Shown: positions 17,166 through 29,376 of the stretch, in pieces
Layout: each line of letters begins with the position of its first letter
Numbering within the stretch: position 1 is the first letter of the stretch
Source of the DNA: Sedimentitalea nanhaiensis DSM 24252
GTDB lineage: Bacteria > Pseudomonadota > Alphaproteobacteria > Rhodobacterales > Rhodobacteraceae
DNA length: 64,000 bases
Assembly (NCBI RefSeq): GCF_000473225.1
Contig: NZ_KI421509.1
Coordinates: forward strand, 2,010,434 to 2,074,433
Direction of reading: 5' to 3'
The notes under the pieces: generated by a model
Seen by the model: only the letters and a program-made list of their open reading frames with translations
What the model was told of the DNA's origin: nothing
Databases searched by the model: none
Position numbers and translations under genes: made by a program

Positions 17166-17873
17166 TTACCGGCGGCCGCCGGCGCCACGTGGGGCCGGTC
17201 CGTCCTGGAGTTCCTGTGCCTTGCGGTCACGCGCACCCGGATCGTGTTCCATGATCTCGCCTTTGAAGATCCAGGTCTTGATCCCGATGATCCCGTAGGC
17301 GGTCTTGGCTTCCACATGGGCGTAGTCGATGTCGGCACGCAGGGTGTGCAGAGGCACGCGGCCTTCGCGATACCATTCGGTCCGCGCGATTTCGGCACCG
17401 CCCAGACGTCCGGCCAGGTTGACCCGGATACCCAGGGCACCCATGCGCATGGCGTTCTGAACCGCACGTTTCATCGCACGACGGAAGGACACACGACGTT
17501 CCAGCTGCTGCGCGATGGATTCACCCACCAGCGCCGCATCCAGTTCCGGCTTGCGCACTTCGACGATGTTCAGGTGCAGCTCGCTGTCGGTCATGTTGGC
17601 GATCTTCTTGCGCAGACCTTCGATGTCCGCGCCTTTCTTGCCAATGATGACCCCGGGGCGGGCCGTGTGGATCGTGACGCGGCACTTCTTGTGCGGGCGC
17701 TCGATGATCACTCGGCTGATGCCGGCCTGCTTGCACTCATCCTTGATGAAATCGCGGATTTTCAGGTCTTCCAGCAGAAGGTTCCCGTAATCCTTGGTGT
17801 CGGCATACCAGCGGCTGTCCCAGGTGCGGTTCACCTGCAGGCGCATGCCAATCGGATTGACTTTGTTACCCAT
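17166..17873 (-). CDS. rpsC: 30S ribosomal protein S3
   Basis: Ribosomal protein uS3 of the 30S head, part of the mRNA entry tunnel. The 235 residues begin [16 protein letters not shown] and contain the KH domain with its [11 protein letters not shown] motif; length is normal. It overlaps rplV by one base (TGATG-type junction) and precedes rplP, the usual S10-operon order, so it is translated from the common transcript. Confidence 0.98.
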   Translation of the reverse strand: MGNKVNPIGMRLQVNRTWDSRWYADTKDYGNLLLEDLKIRDFIKDECKQAGISRVIIERPHKKCRVTIHTARPGVIIGKKGADIEGLRKKIANMTDSELHLNIVEVRKPELDAALVGESIAQQLERRVSFRRAMKRAVQNAMRMGALGIRVNLAGRLGGAEIARTEWYREGRVPLHTLRADIDYAHVEAKTAYGIIGIKTWIFKGEIMEHDPGARDRKAQELQDGPAPRGAGGRR

Positions 17874-18253
17874 TAGGCTTGTTCCTCAACTTGGCGCACT
17901 TTGATGGTCAGCTCCGAGAACGGCTTCATGATCTTGCCGAACCGGCCACGGGCCCGGGGGCGTCCGCGCTTCAGCGTCATGTTCTTGCCCACATAAGCCT
18001 CGGCGACGATCAGTTCATCGACGTCCAGGTTGTGGTTGTTCTCGGCATTGGCAATCGCGGACTGAAGACACTTCTTCACATCCTCGGCGATCCGCTTATT
18101 GCTGAAGGTCAGATCGGTCAGAGCACGATCGACTTTCTTACCACGGATCAGTGCGGCAACCAGGTTCAGTTTCTGCGGCGAGGTCCGGAGCATGCGCAGT
18201 TTTGCCATTGCTTCGTTATCTGCCACGCGGCGGGGGTTCTTTTCCTTGCCCAT
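17873..18253 (-). CDS. rplV: 50S ribosomal protein L22
   Basis: Ribosomal protein uL22, whose hairpin lines the nascent peptide exit tunnel. The 126 residues carry the family features [18 protein letters not shown] and the C-terminal tunnel hairpin region [13 protein letters not shown]. It sits 3 bases after rpsS and overlaps rpsC by a base, in standard S10-operon order. Confidence 0.97.
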   Translation of the reverse strand: MGKEKNPRRVADNEAMAKLRMLRTSPQKLNLVAALIRGKKVDRALTDLTFSNKRIAEDVKKCLQSAIANAENNHNLDVDELIVAEAYVGKNMTLKRGRPRARGRFGKIMKPFSELTIKVRQVEEQA

Positions 18254-18256
18254 GAC

Positions 18257-18535
18257 TTACTTCCGCTTCGCTTTCTTGTCCGCAGCGTGACCATAATAGG
18301 TGCGGGTCGGCGAATACTCACCGAACTTCTGACCGATCATGTCTTCCGAGACGTTGACGGGGATATGTTTCTTGCCGTTGTAGACGCCAAACGTCAGGCC
18401 CACGAACTGGGGCAGGATCGTCGAGCGGCGCGACCAGATCTTGATAACTTCGCTGCGGCCGCTTTCGCGGGCCGCCTCGGCCTTTTTCAACACATATGCG
18501 TCGACAAAAGGACCTTTCCAAACAGAGCGAGACAT
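18257..18535 (-). CDS. rpsS: 30S ribosomal protein S19
   Basis: Ribosomal protein uS19 of the 30S head. The 92-residue protein starts [19 protein letters not shown] and ends in a basic tail, with the typical [13 protein letters not shown] and [10 protein letters not shown] motifs. It lies 3 bases after rplB and 3 bases before rplV, consistent with tight translational coupling. Confidence 0.98.
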   Translation of the reverse strand: MSRSVWKGPFVDAYVLKKAEAARESGRSEVIKIWSRRSTILPQFVGLTFGVYNGKKHIPVNVSEDMIGQKFGEYSPTRTYYGHAADKKAKRK

Positions 18536-18538
18536 CTA

Positions 18539-19381
18539 TCAGCGTCCCTTCTTCTTGGCGTGCCGCGAGCGGATGATCAGCTTGCTGGACGCTTTGTTCT
18601 TGTTCCGGGTGCGGGCACCCTTTGTCGGCTTGCCCCATGGGGTCACCGGATGACGGCCACCCGAGGTCCGACCCTCACCACCGCCATGCGGGTGATCGAT
18701 CGGGTTCATGACCACGCCACGCACGGACGGACGAATGCCCTTGTGACGCATGCGGCCAGCTTTACCAAAGTTCTGGTTGCTGTTGTCGGGGTTGGACACG
18801 GCACCGACGGTGGCCATGCACTCCTGACGCACCAGACGCAGCTCGCCCGAGGACAGGCGGACCTGAGCGTAGCCACCATCGCGACCGACGAACTGGGCAT
18901 AGGTGCCTGCAGCGCGCGCGATCTGACCGCCCTTGCCGGGCTTCATCTCGATGTTGTGGACAATGGTACCGATGGGCATGCCTGAGAACGGCATCGCGTT
19001 GCCCGGCTTGATATCGGCCTTGGTCGATGCGATCACCTTGTCGCCCACAGCCAGACGCTGCGGTGCCAGGATATAGGCCTGCTCGCCGTCTTCGTACTGG
19101 ATCAGCGCGATAAATGCGGTCCGGTTCGGGTCATATTCGATACGCGCCACGACAGCGGACATATCCAGCTTGTTCCGTTTGAAATCCACAATACGGTAAA
19201 GGCGCTTTGCCCCACCGCCTTTGCGACGCATTGTAATCCGTCCGGTGTTGTTCCGGCCGCCATGCTTGGTCAAACCCTCAGTGAGCGATTTGACCGGACG
19301 TCCTTTCCAAAGCTCCGAACGGTCGATCAGCACCAGCCCACGCTGGCCTGGCGTCGTCGGTTTATACGACTTGAGTGCCAT
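18539..19381 (-). CDS. rplB: 50S ribosomal protein L2
   Basis: Ribosomal protein uL2, needed for subunit association and peptidyl transfer. The 280 residues have the normal start [15 protein letters not shown] and the conserved C-terminal [22 protein letters not shown] region that contains the functionally important histidine. It is separated from rplW by about 150 bases containing a strong hairpin, unusual inside the S10 operon. Confidence 0.98.
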   Translation of the reverse strand: MALKSYKPTTPGQRGLVLIDRSELWKGRPVKSLTEGLTKHGGRNNTGRITMRRKGGGAKRLYRIVDFKRNKLDMSAVVARIEYDPNRTAFIALIQYEDGEQAYILAPQRLAVGDKVIASTKADIKPGNAMPFSGMPIGTIVHNIEMKPGKGGQIARAAGTYAQFVGRDGGYAQVRLSSGELRLVRQECMATVGAVSNPDNSNQNFGKAGRMRHKGIRPSVRGVVMNPIDHPHGGGEGRTSGGRHPVTPWGKPTKGARTRNKNKASSKLIIRSRHAKKKGR

Positions 19382-19489
19382 GCTTTCTGTCTTCCGTTAA
19401 GCTACGGCGGATTTCTCCGCCTCTGTGTTCAGGCCCCCGCAGGTGCCCATGGTATAGGGCCCCGAAGGTCCCCGTTCTAAAAAGGCCAT

Positions 19490-19510
19490 GGCCCCGGAAA
19501 AACCGGGGCC
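19490..19510 (-). terminator. Attenuator-like hairpin between rplW and rplB
   Basis: Perfect 8-base stem GGCCCCGG/CCGGGGCC with an AAAAA (TTTTT in the transcript) loop. On the minus strand a T-run follows within about 10 bases. It interrupts the S10 operon and could act as a partial terminator, or as an RNA processing or autoregulatory site. Confidence 0.5.
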
Positions 19511-19532
19511 GGACCAGATTCGTGGCGTCCTA

Positions 19533-19829
19533 TCAGAGACCGGTGGTCACGTCGATAGTGTTTCCCTCTTCCAGGGTCACATACGCCTTCTTGACGTCTT
19601 TGCGCTTGCCCAACTGGCCACGGAACCGTTTCGCCTTGCCTTTGGTGATCGTGGTGTTGACCGCCTTGACCTTGACGCCGAACAGGGATTCAACGGCTTC
19701 TTTGATCTGCGGCTTGTTGCTGTCGATCGCCACTTCAAACACCACCGCGCCATTTTCAGACGCCATTGTGGCCTTTTCGGTGATGATCGGCTTGCGGATC
19801 ACGTCGTAATGTTCTGCCTTCGCGCTCAT
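19533..19829 (-). CDS. rplW: 50S ribosomal protein L23
   Basis: Ribosomal protein uL23, located at the exit of the peptide tunnel where signal recognition particle and trigger factor dock. The 98 residues show the family motifs [12 protein letters not shown] and [20 protein letters not shown]. It overlaps rplD by 4 bases. A spacer with a hairpin separates it from rplB. Confidence 0.97.
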   Translation of the reverse strand: MSAKAEHYDVIRKPIITEKATMASENGAVVFEVAIDSNKPQIKEAVESLFGVKVKAVNTTITKGKAKRFRGQLGKRKDVKKAYVTLEEGNTIDVTTGL

Positions 19830-20443
19830 TTCAACCGAGCCTCCAGTGCTTCGATCCCCGCCTTGGTGATCACCAGGGTGTCACGCTTGAGGATGTCATA
19901 GACGTTTGCGCCCATCGTCGGCAGGATATCCAGACCTTCGATGTTGCGGGCGGCCTTGGCAAAGCCTTCGTTGACGGCAACACCGTCAATGATCAGCGCG
20001 CGTTTCCAGCCCAGATTCTTGATCTGCTTGGCCAGAGCGGCGGTTTTGCCTTCGGCGGTTGCGTCCTCGATGATGACCAGTTCACCCGCTTTTGCCTTGG
20101 CCGACAGCGCATGGCGCAGGCCCAGTTTGCGGAACTTTTTGGTCAACTCGTGGCCATGGCTGCGCGGGGTCGGACCCTTGTACACACCACCGCCTCGGAA
20201 GATCGGAGCCGAACGCGCGCCGTGGCGTGCGCCACCGGTGCCCTTCTGACGATAGATCTTCTTGGTCGAGTAGCTCACTTCGGAACGGGTCTTGACCTTG
20301 TGGGTTCCGGCCTGCGCATTGTTGCGCTGCCAGCGGACCAAACGGTGCAGGATATCCGCGCGCGGCTCCAGCCCGAACAGTTCGGCGTTCAGCTCGATGT
20401 CGCCGGCCTTGCCGCCGTCCAGTTTGATTACATCAAGTTTCAT
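19826..20443 (-). CDS. rplD: 50S ribosomal protein L4
   Basis: Ribosomal protein uL4, which lines the exit tunnel and in E. coli also represses its own operon. The 205 residues have the tunnel loop region [19 protein letters not shown] and the C-terminal globular part ending in IEALEARLK. It overlaps rplC by 4 bases upstream and rplW by 4 bases downstream. Confidence 0.97.
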   Translation of the reverse strand: MKLDVIKLDGGKAGDIELNAELFGLEPRADILHRLVRWQRNNAQAGTHKVKTRSEVSYSTKKIYRQKGTGGARHGARSAPIFRGGGVYKGPTPRSHGHELTKKFRKLGLRHALSAKAKAGELVIIEDATAEGKTAALAKQIKNLGWKRALIIDGVAVNEGFAKAARNIEGLDILPTMGANVYDILKRDTLVITKAGIEALEARLK

Positions 20444-21165
20444 GCTTCACCACCTTCCGCAGGCGCTTCTGCCGCGGGTGCTTCGGTTGCGGCTGCTTTC
20501 AAACCTGCCGGAAACGGCACGCCATCAGGCAGCTTTTTCTTGACCGCGTCCTTGACAGTGACCCAGCCACCCTTGGAGCCGGGAACGGCGCCCTTGATGA
20601 AAACCAGACCACGGTCAGCGTCGGTCTTGACGACTTCCAGGTTCTGAGTGGTCACGCGGGCTGCGCCCATGTGGCCGGCCATCTTCTTACCTTTGAAGAC
20701 CTTGCCCGGATCCTGACACTGACCGGTCGAACCGTGGCTACGGTGGCTGATCGACACACCGTGGCTGGCCCGCAGACCGCCAAAGTTGTGGCGCTTCATC
20801 GCACCCTGAAAGCCCTTACCGATCGAGGTGCCGGACACGTCGACCTTCTGGCCTTCCAGGAAATGTTCTGCCGAGATTTCCTCGCCGACACCAATCAGGT
20901 TGTCTTCGGATACGCGGAACTCGGCGACTTTGCGCTTGGGTTCCACCTTTGCCGCAGCAAAGTGCCCGCGCATGGCCTGGCTGGTGCGTTTGACCTTGGC
21001 CGAACCGGCACCCAGCTGAACAGCGGTGTACCCGTCCTTGTCGGCGGTGCGTTGCGCCACGACCTGCAGACCGTCCAATTGCAATACGGTCACAGGGATC
21101 TGCTTGCCGTCTTCCATGAACAGCCGGGTCATGCCGACTTTCTTTGCGATAATACCAGAGCGCAT
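20440..21165 (-). CDS. rplC: 50S ribosomal protein L3
   Basis: Ribosomal protein uL3, which binds near the 3' end of 23S rRNA and the peptidyl transferase centre. The start at 21165 ([16 protein letters not shown]) is chosen over an ATG two codons upstream because it matches family starts and lies 9 bases from GGAGG. The 241-residue form has an Ala/Glu/Pro-rich C-terminal tail typical of alphaproteobacterial L3. The conserved glutamine-methylation region [16 protein letters not shown] is present. Confidence 0.96.
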   Translation of the reverse strand: MRSGIIAKKVGMTRLFMEDGKQIPVTVLQLDGLQVVAQRTADKDGYTAVQLGAGSAKVKRTSQAMRGHFAAAKVEPKRKVAEFRVSEDNLIGVGEEISAEHFLEGQKVDVSGTSIGKGFQGAMKRHNFGGLRASHGVSISHRSHGSTGQCQDPGKVFKGKKMAGHMGAARVTTQNLEVVKTDADRGLVFIKGAVPGSKGGWVTVKDAVKKKLPDGVPFPAGLKAAATEAPAAEAPAEGGEA

Positions 21166-21181
21166 ATTCATTACCCTCCGA

Positions 21182-21496
21182 TTACGATTGCAGCTTGATC
21201 TCGACGTCCACACCAGCGGCCAGGTCGAGCTTCATCAGCGCGTCCACGGTCTGGGGAGTCGGATCAACGATATCCAGCAGGCGCTTATGCGTGCGGATTT
21301 CAAACTGGTCACGGGATTTCTTGTCGACGTGGGGACCACGCAGAACGGTGAATTTCTCGATCTTGTTGGGCAGCGGGATCGGGCCACGTACGTTGGCACC
21401 CGTCCGCTTGGCTGTGTTCACGATTTCCTGCGTGCTGGCATCCAGGACACGGTAATCGAAAGCTTTCAGCCGAATGCGAATGTTTTGGCTTTGCAT
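21182..21496 (-). CDS. rpsJ: 30S ribosomal protein S10
   Basis: Ribosomal protein uS10 (NusE), which also takes part in transcription antitermination with NusB and NusG. The 104 residues begin [19 protein letters not shown] and include the conserved [20 protein letters not shown] segment. It opens the rpsJ-rplP group. The roughly 160-base spacer to tuf upstream carries two hairpins. Confidence 0.98.
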   Translation of the reverse strand: MQSQNIRIRLKAFDYRVLDASTQEIVNTAKRTGANVRGPIPLPNKIEKFTVLRGPHVDKKSRDQFEIRTHKRLLDIVDPTPQTVDALMKLDLAAGVDVEIKLQS

Positions 21497-21571
21497 TTCG
21501 TCAGCCTTTCAAGGCTTTGGAGTTGATAGGACGACCGGTGGCTCATTCCACCAGCCCTCTTCGAACCCGAA

Positions 21572-21637
21572 GGGCGGGATCGACTCCCGCCCATAGGTCA
21601 AATCGTAAGTGTGATCCGGGGCGCATAACGCGCCCGG
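21572..21637 (-). terminator. Two hairpins in the tuf-rpsJ spacer
   Basis: GGGCGGGA/TCCCGCCC (21572-21579 with 21585-21592, 5-base loop) and a CCGGG-GCGC/GCGCCCGG stem with one bulge (21616-21637). They lie between tuf and rpsJ and could partially terminate the str transcript or regulate S10-operon entry. Neither is followed by a long T-run. Confidence 0.4.
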
Positions 21638-21654
21638 AACCAATCCTCAAGAGC

Positions 21655-22830
<1,176 letters not shown>

Positions 22831-22856
22831 GACAGGTCTCCTTTTGTCTTTCGGAT

Positions 22857-22908
22857 GGCGGGGAGACCCCGCCCTACAGTTGGTGGGTAGGGCGGGGATA
22901 TCCCCGCC
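22857..22908. repeat. Tandem G+C-rich palindromes between fusA and tuf
   Basis: GGCGGGG-AGA-CCCCGCC (22857-22873) and the perfect palindrome GGCGGGGATATCCCCGCC (22891-22908) sit in the same spacer. Related GGGGCG/CGCCCC units occur between rpoB and rpoC and in other spacers here, suggesting a small dispersed palindromic repeat. Confidence 0.5.
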
Positions 22909-22914
22909 ACCCGG

Positions 22915-25032
22915 TTATGCGAATTTGGCCTGGATCTCGTCGCTGATATTCTGCGGAACCGGATCATAGTGATCGAACTGCATCGAGAAGTTCGCCCGTC
23001 CCGAAGACATCGACCGCAGGGTATTGATGTAGCCGAACATGTTTGCCAGAGGCACCATCGCGTCGATCGCGATGGCATTGCCACGGGTTTCCTGCCCGGT
23101 CACCTGACCGCGACGGCTGGTCAGGTCGCCGATGATACCACCGGTATATTCCTCAGGCGTGATCACTTCGACCTTCATGATCGGTTCCAGCATCTTGGCA
23201 CCGGCCTTGCGCATCCCTTCGCGCATACCCATCCGCGCTGCGATTTCGAACGCAAGCACAGAGGAGTCAACGTCGTGGAACTTGCCGTCGATCAGAGCGA
23301 CCTTGAAGTCGATCACGGGGAAGCCAGCCAGGGGACCGCTGTCCATGACGGACTTGATGCCCTTTTCAACACCCGGAATGTATTCCTTGGGTACCGCACC
23401 ACCAACAATCTTGGATTCGAACGAATAGCCTTCGCCCGGCTCTGTCGGCGAGATGATCAGTTTCACCTCGGCAAACTGGCCCGACCCACCCGACTGTTTC
23501 TTGTGGGTATAGGTATGTTCGACTTCGTGACCGATGGTTTCGCGATACGCCACCTGCGGTGCACCGATGTTGGCTTCGACCTTGAACTCGCGCTTCAGGC
23601 GATCCACCAGAATGTCCAGGTGCAGTTCGCCCATGCCCTTCATGATGGTCTGACCGGACTCGATGTCGGTTTCGACGCGGAACGAAGGATCCTCGGCGGC
23701 CAGGCGGGCCAGACCCTGAGACATCTTCTCCTGGTCGGCCTTGGTCTTTGGCTCGACCGCGATCTCGATAACGGGATCCGGAAAGGTCATGGTTTCCAGC
23801 ACCACAGGATCGTTGACCGCACAGAGCGTGTCCCCGGTTGTGGTATCCTTCAGACCGGCCAGCGCGATGATGTCGCCCGCAAACGCTTCGGTGATTTCCT
23901 CGCGGTTGTTGGAGTGCATCATCATCATCCGGCCAACGCGCTCTTTCTTGCCCTTGGTCGAGTTGAGCAGCGTGTCACCCTTGTTCAGCTTGCCGGAATA
24001 GATGCGCGTGAACGTCAACGAGCCAACGAACGGGTCGTTCATGATCTTGAACGCAAGGCCCGAGAACGCCATGTCATCATCCGCGCGACGTGGGATGTTG
24101 CGGGTTTCGGTTTCGTCGCCGGGCTTAAAGCCCATGTAGTCGACAACGTCCATCGGGCTGGGCAAATAGTCGATCACAGCGTTCAACAGCGGCTGAACGC
24201 CCTTGTTTTTGAAGGCCGAACCACACAGCACGGGGATGAACTTGATCCCCAGCGTTCCGGCGCGGATCAGGCGGCGCAACGTTGGCACGTCAGGTTCTTC
24301 ACCCTCCAGATAGGCCTCCATCGCATCGTCGTCCATTTCGACAGCGACTTCGATCATATTGGCGCGCCATTCTTCAGCCTGATCCTTCAGGCTGTCACGG
24401 ATCGGGCGTTTTTCCCAGGAGGCACCCAGATCTTCGCCGGCCCAGACCCATTCTTCCATGGTGACCAGATCGACCATGCCTTCCAGTTCGGTTTCTGCGC
24501 CGATCGGAATCTGGATCGGGCAGGGAATCGCACCGGTGCGGTCCTTGATCATCTTGACGCAGTTGAAGAAGTCAGCGCCGATCTTGTCCATCTTGTTGAC
24601 GAACACGATGCGCGGCACCTTGTAACGATCGGCCTGACGCCAGACGGTTTCCGTCTGAGGCTCGACACCGGCATTGGCGTCCAGCACGGCAACCGCGCCA
24701 TCCAGAACCGCCAGCGAACGTTCGACTTCGATGGTGAAGTCCACGTGACCGGGGGTGTCAATGATGTTCATCCGGTGCTTGGGGGTGTCGGGCGTGACGC
24801 CGTCTTCGGTGCGTTCCCAGAACGTGGTTGTCGCAGCCGACGTGATGGTGATGCCGCGTTCCTGCTCCTGCTCCATCCAGTCCATGGTGGCGGCACCGTC
24901 GTGCACCTCACCGAGGTTGTGGGATTTGCCGGTGTAAAACAGGATCCGTTCGCTGCAGGTGGTCTTGCCTGCATCGATATGGGCCATGATGCCAAAGTTG
25001 CGGTAGCGGTCGAGCGGATAGTCGCGTGCCAT
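22915..25032 (-). CDS. fusA: Translation elongation factor G
   Basis: Translocation GTPase of 705 residues. The G1 box AHIDAGKTT (17-25), the ERGITI switch motif, DTPGH and NKMDK are intact, and domain 4 with its conserved loop ([17 protein letters not shown]) and domain 5 are complete. It lies 20 bases after rpsG in the str-operon order rpsL-rpsG-fusA-tuf. Sequence and length fit the canonical translocase rather than the paralogue EF-G2. Confidence 0.98.
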   Translation of the reverse strand: MARDYPLDRYRNFGIMAHIDAGKTTCSERILFYTGKSHNLGEVHDGAATMDWMEQEQERGITITSAATTTFWERTEDGVTPDTPKHRMNIIDTPGHVDFTIEVERSLAVLDGAVAVLDANAGVEPQTETVWRQADRYKVPRIVFVNKMDKIGADFFNCVKMIKDRTGAIPCPIQIPIGAETELEGMVDLVTMEEWVWAGEDLGASWEKRPIRDSLKDQAEEWRANMIEVAVEMDDDAMEAYLEGEEPDVPTLRRLIRAGTLGIKFIPVLCGSAFKNKGVQPLLNAVIDYLPSPMDVVDYMGFKPGDETETRNIPRRADDDMAFSGLAFKIMNDPFVGSLTFTRIYSGKLNKGDTLLNSTKGKKERVGRMMMMHSNNREEITEAFAGDIIALAGLKDTTTGDTLCAVNDPVVLETMTFPDPVIEIAVEPKTKADQEKMSQGLARLAAEDPSFRVETDIESGQTIMKGMGELHLDILVDRLKREFKVEANIGAPQVAYRETIGHEVEHTYTHKKQSGGSGQFAEVKLIISPTEPGEGYSFESKIVGGAVPKEYIPGVEKGIKSVMDSGPLAGFPVIDFKVALIDGKFHDVDSSVLAFEIAARMGMREGMRKAGAKMLEPIMKVEVITPEEYTGGIIGDLTSRRGQVTGQETRGNAIAIDAMVPLANMFGYINTLRSMSSGRANFSMQFDHYDPVPQNISDEIQAKFA

Positions 25033-25052
25033 GGGTCTGAGCCTCTGTGGGT

Positions 25053-25535
<483 letters not shown>

Positions 25536-25907
25536 TTATTTGGGACGCTTGGCGCCATATTTCGAACGGCGTTGCTTACGGTCTTTGACGCCTTGCGTAT
25601 CCAGAACGCCACGCAGGATGTGGTAACGCACACCGGGAAGGTCTTTTACACGACCGCCGCGGATCAGAACCACCGAGTGTTCCTGAAGGTTGTGGCTTTC
25701 ACCCGGGATGTACGAAATCACTTCGAACCCGTTGGTCAGGCGCACCTTGGCGACCTTACGCATGGCCGAGTTCGGCTTTTTCGGCGTGGTGGTGTAAACC
25801 CGTGTACAGACGCCGCGCTTTTGCGGGCATTCTTGCAGGTGCATGGATTTCGAGCGCTTAACTTTGGGCTGCCGCGGCTTGCGGATCAGCTGTTGGATCG
25901 TTGGCAT
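25536..25907 (-). CDS. rpsL: 30S ribosomal protein S12
   Basis: Ribosomal protein uS12 of the decoding site and first gene of the str operon. The 123 residues contain [16 protein letters not shown] with lysine at the position where substitutions give streptomycin resistance, and the KDLPGVRYH loop in its unmodified sequence. Both therefore look wild type. The promoter must lie in the gap upstream to about 26160. Confidence 0.98.
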   Translation of the reverse strand: MPTIQQLIRKPRQPKVKRSKSMHLQECPQKRGVCTRVYTTTPKKPNSAMRKVAKVRLTNGFEVISYIPGESHNLQEHSVVLIRGGRVKDLPGVRYHILRGVLDTQGVKDRKQRRSKYGAKRPK

Positions 25908-26218
25908 TCAGGTTCTTTCCCCGTCTCATCAACACATGTGTCTGCACGCATGTGCGTGCGGTTCAAATTCATCGCAACTTACGCGTCCGCAAGCGCAAAA
26001 ACCGCAAACGTTCCCATTCCGAGGTGAACGTCGCGGTGGGTATCCAGAGGATCGGAGCGTCAGGTGCCCGGATCGTGACCACTACAGTATGGAATCGACA
26101 AACGGGGCGACCCCCACTGTCGAGATAGCGGGCGTATAGGCGGAGTCGCAGGCAGTGTCAACAGCCCGCCACCGATGTCCGGGAATCTCGCGGAACACCG
26201 GTGGCGGGCTGGTTCAGC
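25908..26218. other. Leader/promoter gap of the str operon
   Basis: About 310 bases between the DUF1254 gene and rpsL. It must contain the promoter of the long ribosomal transcript, but no confident -35/-10 pair can be picked by eye. A 13-base inverted repeat at its far end is listed separately. No gene is supported. Confidence 0.5.
26162..26211 (-). terminator. 13-bp hairpin downstream of the DUF1254 gene
   Basis: Exact inverted repeat CAGCCCGCCACCG (26162-26174) with CGGTGGCGGGCTG (26199-26211), and a further short TCCG/CGGA pairing inside the loop. It begins just after the DUF1254 stop on the minus strand and probably isolates it from the str operon. It lacks a T-run. Confidence 0.6.
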
Positions 26219-27835
26219 CTATTCAGCCGGTTCGATTTCACCAGGTCGCCAGGACTTGTCAAAGAACGACGGCAGCGGGCTATACAGGCGCAGAATCGTG
26301 AACCAGCCCTTCTCGGGATCGGTCTGAATCCAATTGCCACGGTCCACGCCGGTCGGCTGCTGGGGGCTGAACCAGACCGTTGTGGAACCGTCTTCGGCCT
26401 CTGTCGCTACCGGAGATGGATAGCTCTGAGAGCCTGCGCGTGGGTATTTCTGCGGTGTTTGCAACATCGATCGTGTCTGGGTGTCATAAAGCGTAAAAGA
26501 CCAGAACGCCGCCGCCGGGATCCCCTTGGGCAGGGTCACCTTGTAGGTTTTTGCCCCGTCGAACGGTTGCATCTCGGAATCGAGGAACCCCATCAGATAC
26601 TGCGATCCGACCCCGGGGATACGCATGACCATGGCCGGACTATCCAGCGTGTAGGCATAATAAAACGCAGCACGGCTATCCAGCGTCCGGGCACCGGTTG
26701 CGGGTAGCGGCTTGAACATGCCCTTCTCAAACAGCGGAGGAGGTGTTTCAAACAGCGCCCCGCCTTCGAACAACATGTTGCCCCATGCAGAGCCTTCGTA
26801 ATAGGCCCACTCGGGATGAAGCGTTGCAAAGTCCCATTGCAGCGCGCGACCATAGGCCTGCCCGGCTGCGGCGGCATCGGTCAGGATTTTCTTCATCCGG
26901 TCATCAGGTGCGAACGCCTTGCCATGAACGATGCCGATGGCCGCATACTGTCCGGCCAACTCCATATCATAGCTCGTTGCCGGCTCGTTCTGGACGTTTT
27001 CGTTCAGAAGTTCATAGAACCCGTAATCGCTGGGCGGGATCGTGTTGAACGAAACGCCGCTGCCCTCGATGAATTTCATTTCGGGAATTTGCGGCTCTGC
27101 GCCCAGGCGAACCTTGCCTTTCAGGGCTTCCGCGATGGACGTGCCATAGCTGCCTTCGCCATAGGGATAGATCTTCAGGTTGTCCTTGATATTGGCAACC
27201 GCCGGATTGGGATCGTTGCCGTCTTTGATAAAGGCGCGCAAGGCATAGAGGACATGGTTTGTCTTGGCATGCGCGACGAAATATCCACCTTCTGGCAGAG
27301 GCCCGTCATAATCCGGCCCGACCACTAGATATTTTCCACCCAAACCGCGATCCGGACCCGGTTTGCCAATGTCTATGACCCATTGGAACCACATGTCATT
27401 CAGCGCACCCAACCCGTCCCTTGGCTGGTCGATAACCACCGGTCCTTTCGACAGATCGATCCAGCCCAGATAATAGACGGTATCCGCATTGGCGGTCAGA
27501 AACAGCGAGCCTGAATCCATCAACTCGGAAAAAATGACGATATCGCCGCTTTCGGCGCCGACGTCCTGAAGGCCCTTCTTGATCGCCAGTGCCGAAGCAC
27601 CGCGGAAACTGTTATTGTAGACTTCCAGCGCGCGGGCAAAATCCACGGCGTCGCGTGCCGCGGAAACCGTGGCCTCGGTGGGCGCACCCCTGTTGAACTC
27701 CAACGTTCCGATCCGCGTCTCAATGCTGTCCGGGGCGGAAAGCCCGCGAATAACATCGGCGTCCACTTCCGCAGCGGCAGGCATTGCAAGCGCACAGAAT
27801 GCCACCGTCGAAAGAGTTAGAGTTGAACATCTCAT
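26219..27835 (-). CDS. Secreted DUF1254/DUF1214 domain protein
   Basis: A 538-residue exported protein. A signal peptide (MRCSTLTLSTVAFCALAMPAAA) is followed by a DUF1254 domain (about 45-190; LTANADTVYYLGWIDLSKGP) and a C-terminal DUF1214 domain (about 400-530; PAAAFWSFTLYDTQTRSML, WIQTDPEKGWFTILRLYSP). Proteins of this arrangement are widespread and mostly uncharacterised. The ATG at 27835 is preferred over the longer frame because the signal peptide starts there. It is divergent from the glycosyltransferase gene and unrelated in function to the ribosomal genes it precedes. Confidence 0.85.
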   Translation of the reverse strand: MRCSTLTLSTVAFCALAMPAAAEVDADVIRGLSAPDSIETRIGTLEFNRGAPTEATVSAARDAVDFARALEVYNNSFRGASALAIKKGLQDVGAESGDIVIFSELMDSGSLFLTANADTVYYLGWIDLSKGPVVIDQPRDGLGALNDMWFQWVIDIGKPGPDRGLGGKYLVVGPDYDGPLPEGGYFVAHAKTNHVLYALRAFIKDGNDPNPAVANIKDNLKIYPYGEGSYGTSIAEALKGKVRLGAEPQIPEMKFIEGSGVSFNTIPPSDYGFYELLNENVQNEPATSYDMELAGQYAAIGIVHGKAFAPDDRMKKILTDAAAAGQAYGRALQWDFATLHPEWAYYEGSAWGNMLFEGGALFETPPPLFEKGMFKPLPATGARTLDSRAAFYYAYTLDSPAMVMRIPGVGSQYLMGFLDSEMQPFDGAKTYKVTLPKGIPAAAFWSFTLYDTQTRSMLQTPQKYPRAGSQSYPSPVATEAEDGSTTVWFSPQQPTGVDRGNWIQTDPEKGWFTILRLYSPLPSFFDKSWRPGEIEPAE

Positions 27836-28041
27836 GATAAATAAATCCCAAGTTGAAAACAACTTTCAAGCTAGATTGAAACCCGGAACTGTCAATGCCA
27901 GTCACCTGTCGCTTCAAATCCCCCGATGACTATTTGCCCGGTCCACCGGAAAAGGCGATCTTGCATCCGGCCAGCGGCGCTGCGACTGTCGCGCAGGCAT
28001 CATCGGGTCCCGGCGACTCGTGCAAGGAAACGGAAACAAGC

Positions 28042-28854
28042 ATGCAGGTCATCGGAATTTGCCGGTTTTCCTATCCCGGATTGGGCGGATTTCAGATCCA
28101 GCATGACAGCCTGCAGGATCGTATCGATTATCTCTATGCGCCTGAACGGCTGGAAGAGCGGTTCAGGTTCTTTGAATGTATCACCCTGCCCGGCATCCGT
28201 GCCCAGTTTGATCCCGATTTCACCTTCCTCGTCGTTATTGGTGAGAGTCTGCCACGCAATCACCGGGAAAGACTGCAGGCGCTGGTTGCGGACATTCCAC
28301 AGGTGGTGATTCAGTCGCATCCGCCCGGGCGGCACCGGGTTGTAATGCAGGACGCGATCAACTCGGTGCGCCAGAAAGGCTCCGAACCCTGCCTGCAATT
28401 CCGGTTGGACGACGATGACGCGGTGGCGTTTTCCTATGTGCACAAGCTGCGCAGGGCCGCGAACGACGTTGCCGGACTACTGCGTGAGAACCGGCATATC
28501 GCCATCGACTTCAATCAGGGTTACATCGCGCGCCCCGGCCCGGCAGGCATCGCCGCGAAACCGATTCAGACCCCCTATTGGACCGCAGGACTCGCACTGA
28601 TGTTCCGGCCCAACGTATCGATGAGCGTGATGAATTTCGGCCACCACTCGGTCTGCAAATCCATGCCCACCGTTACCTTCACCGGCGAAGACATGATGCT
28701 GCGTGGACACAACGACTATAACGATTCGCGGCAGGGGCCGGGGATCAAACCAGTGCGCCTGACCCCTTTGGATGCCGATGGGGAGCTGCTGTTTCAAATG
28801 ACCTATGGCATCGACACGGACCATGTCCGCCGTGTCTTCTCAGCCCCATTGTAA
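28042..28854 (+). CDS. Putative rhamnosyltransferase-type glycosyltransferase
   Basis: A 270-residue protein resembling the Rhamno_transf group of putative rhamnosyl transferases. It has an N-terminal CRFSYPGLGGFQ segment, TFLVVIGESLP and an acidic RLDDDDAV motif like the DxD nucleotide-sugar site of GT-A fold enzymes. Cytoplasmic, with no signal or membrane segment. The ATG at 28042 is chosen over an upstream frame start at 27895 because the conserved part begins there and GGAAAC precedes it. It stands alone; a surface-polysaccharide role is likely but the sugar is not known. Confidence 0.7.
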   Translation: MQVIGICRFSYPGLGGFQIQHDSLQDRIDYLYAPERLEERFRFFECITLPGIRAQFDPDFTFLVVIGESLPRNHRERLQALVADIPQVVIQSHPPGRHRVVMQDAINSVRQKGSEPCLQFRLDDDDAVAFSYVHKLRRAANDVAGLLRENRHIAIDFNQGYIARPGPAGIAAKPIQTPYWTAGLALMFRPNVSMSVMNFGHHSVCKSMPTVTFTGEDMMLRGHNDYNDSRQGPGIKPVRLTPLDADGELLFQMTYGIDTDHVRRVFSAPL

Positions 28855-28937
28855 GCACCGCACCGCCCGGTGTCCGCGGCACAGGCGTAAAAGAGCCCCC
28901 TGTGCAGGCCACGATAGCCGCTCCCAGCGGGGTCGGT

Positions 28938-29219
28938 TTATCGGGCCAGTCGCCAAAGACCCGCCACGGCGTTACCCGTCGCGCCCGGTTTCAGTGTATC
29001 CTCGCTGCTTTCTTGTCTTTCGATCCAGTTACATAGCAATCTGGCGGGATCGACATACGGGGAGGTTCGTTGCAAGATCTTCTTTTTGTTTCGCTTCAAG
29101 CTCTTGAAATAGCAGACGATTTCTTCATAAGATTTACCCTCCAACGCCAACTTCACAGTTGCCTGGTAAGATTTAGCTTCCGATTCAATTGCCCGATCCC
29201 AGTGCCTCGGCGTTTTCAA
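28938..29219 (-). CDS. Small hypothetical protein behind integrase remnant
   Basis: A 93-residue frame starting with TTG and overlapping the stop of the integrase remnant. The translation is basic and helix-rich (EAKSYQATVKLALEGKSYEEI, LKRNKKKI) and looks like a protein rather than random sequence, but no family is recognised. Because it begins inside the end of a decayed integrase it is probably a leftover of the same mobile element. It may not be expressed. Confidence 0.35.
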   Translation of the reverse strand: MKTPRHWDRAIESEAKSYQATVKLALEGKSYEEIVCYFKSLKRNKKKILQRTSPYVDPARLLCNWIERQESSEDTLKPGATGNAVAGLWRLAR

Positions 29220-29356
29220 TTTAGCTCCGCGAAATCAGCCCAGCGTTGCATCAGTTCACGCCGCCGCTCCAGAAAATCCGTTCGCTTGTAGGATCGTTCC
29301 ACTGTGCCGCCCGTGCTGTGTGCAAGGCATTCTTCGGCGATCTCCCAAGGGGCTTC
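29216..29356 (-). pseudogene. C-terminal remnant of a tyrosine-recombinase integrase
   Basis: The last 46 or so codons read APWEIAEECLAH, then TVERSYKRTDFLERRRELMQ and RWADF, the characteristic C-terminus of P4-type phage integrases. It includes the histidine-containing ECLAH motif and the nucleophilic tyrosine in VERSYKR. All upstream integrase sequence is missing: the frame runs instead into the rpoC terminator and the 3' end of rpoC. This is a scar of an integrated element whose remainder was lost. Confidence 0.75.
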
Positions 29357-29376
29357 AACCGCCTCCGAACACCCGA

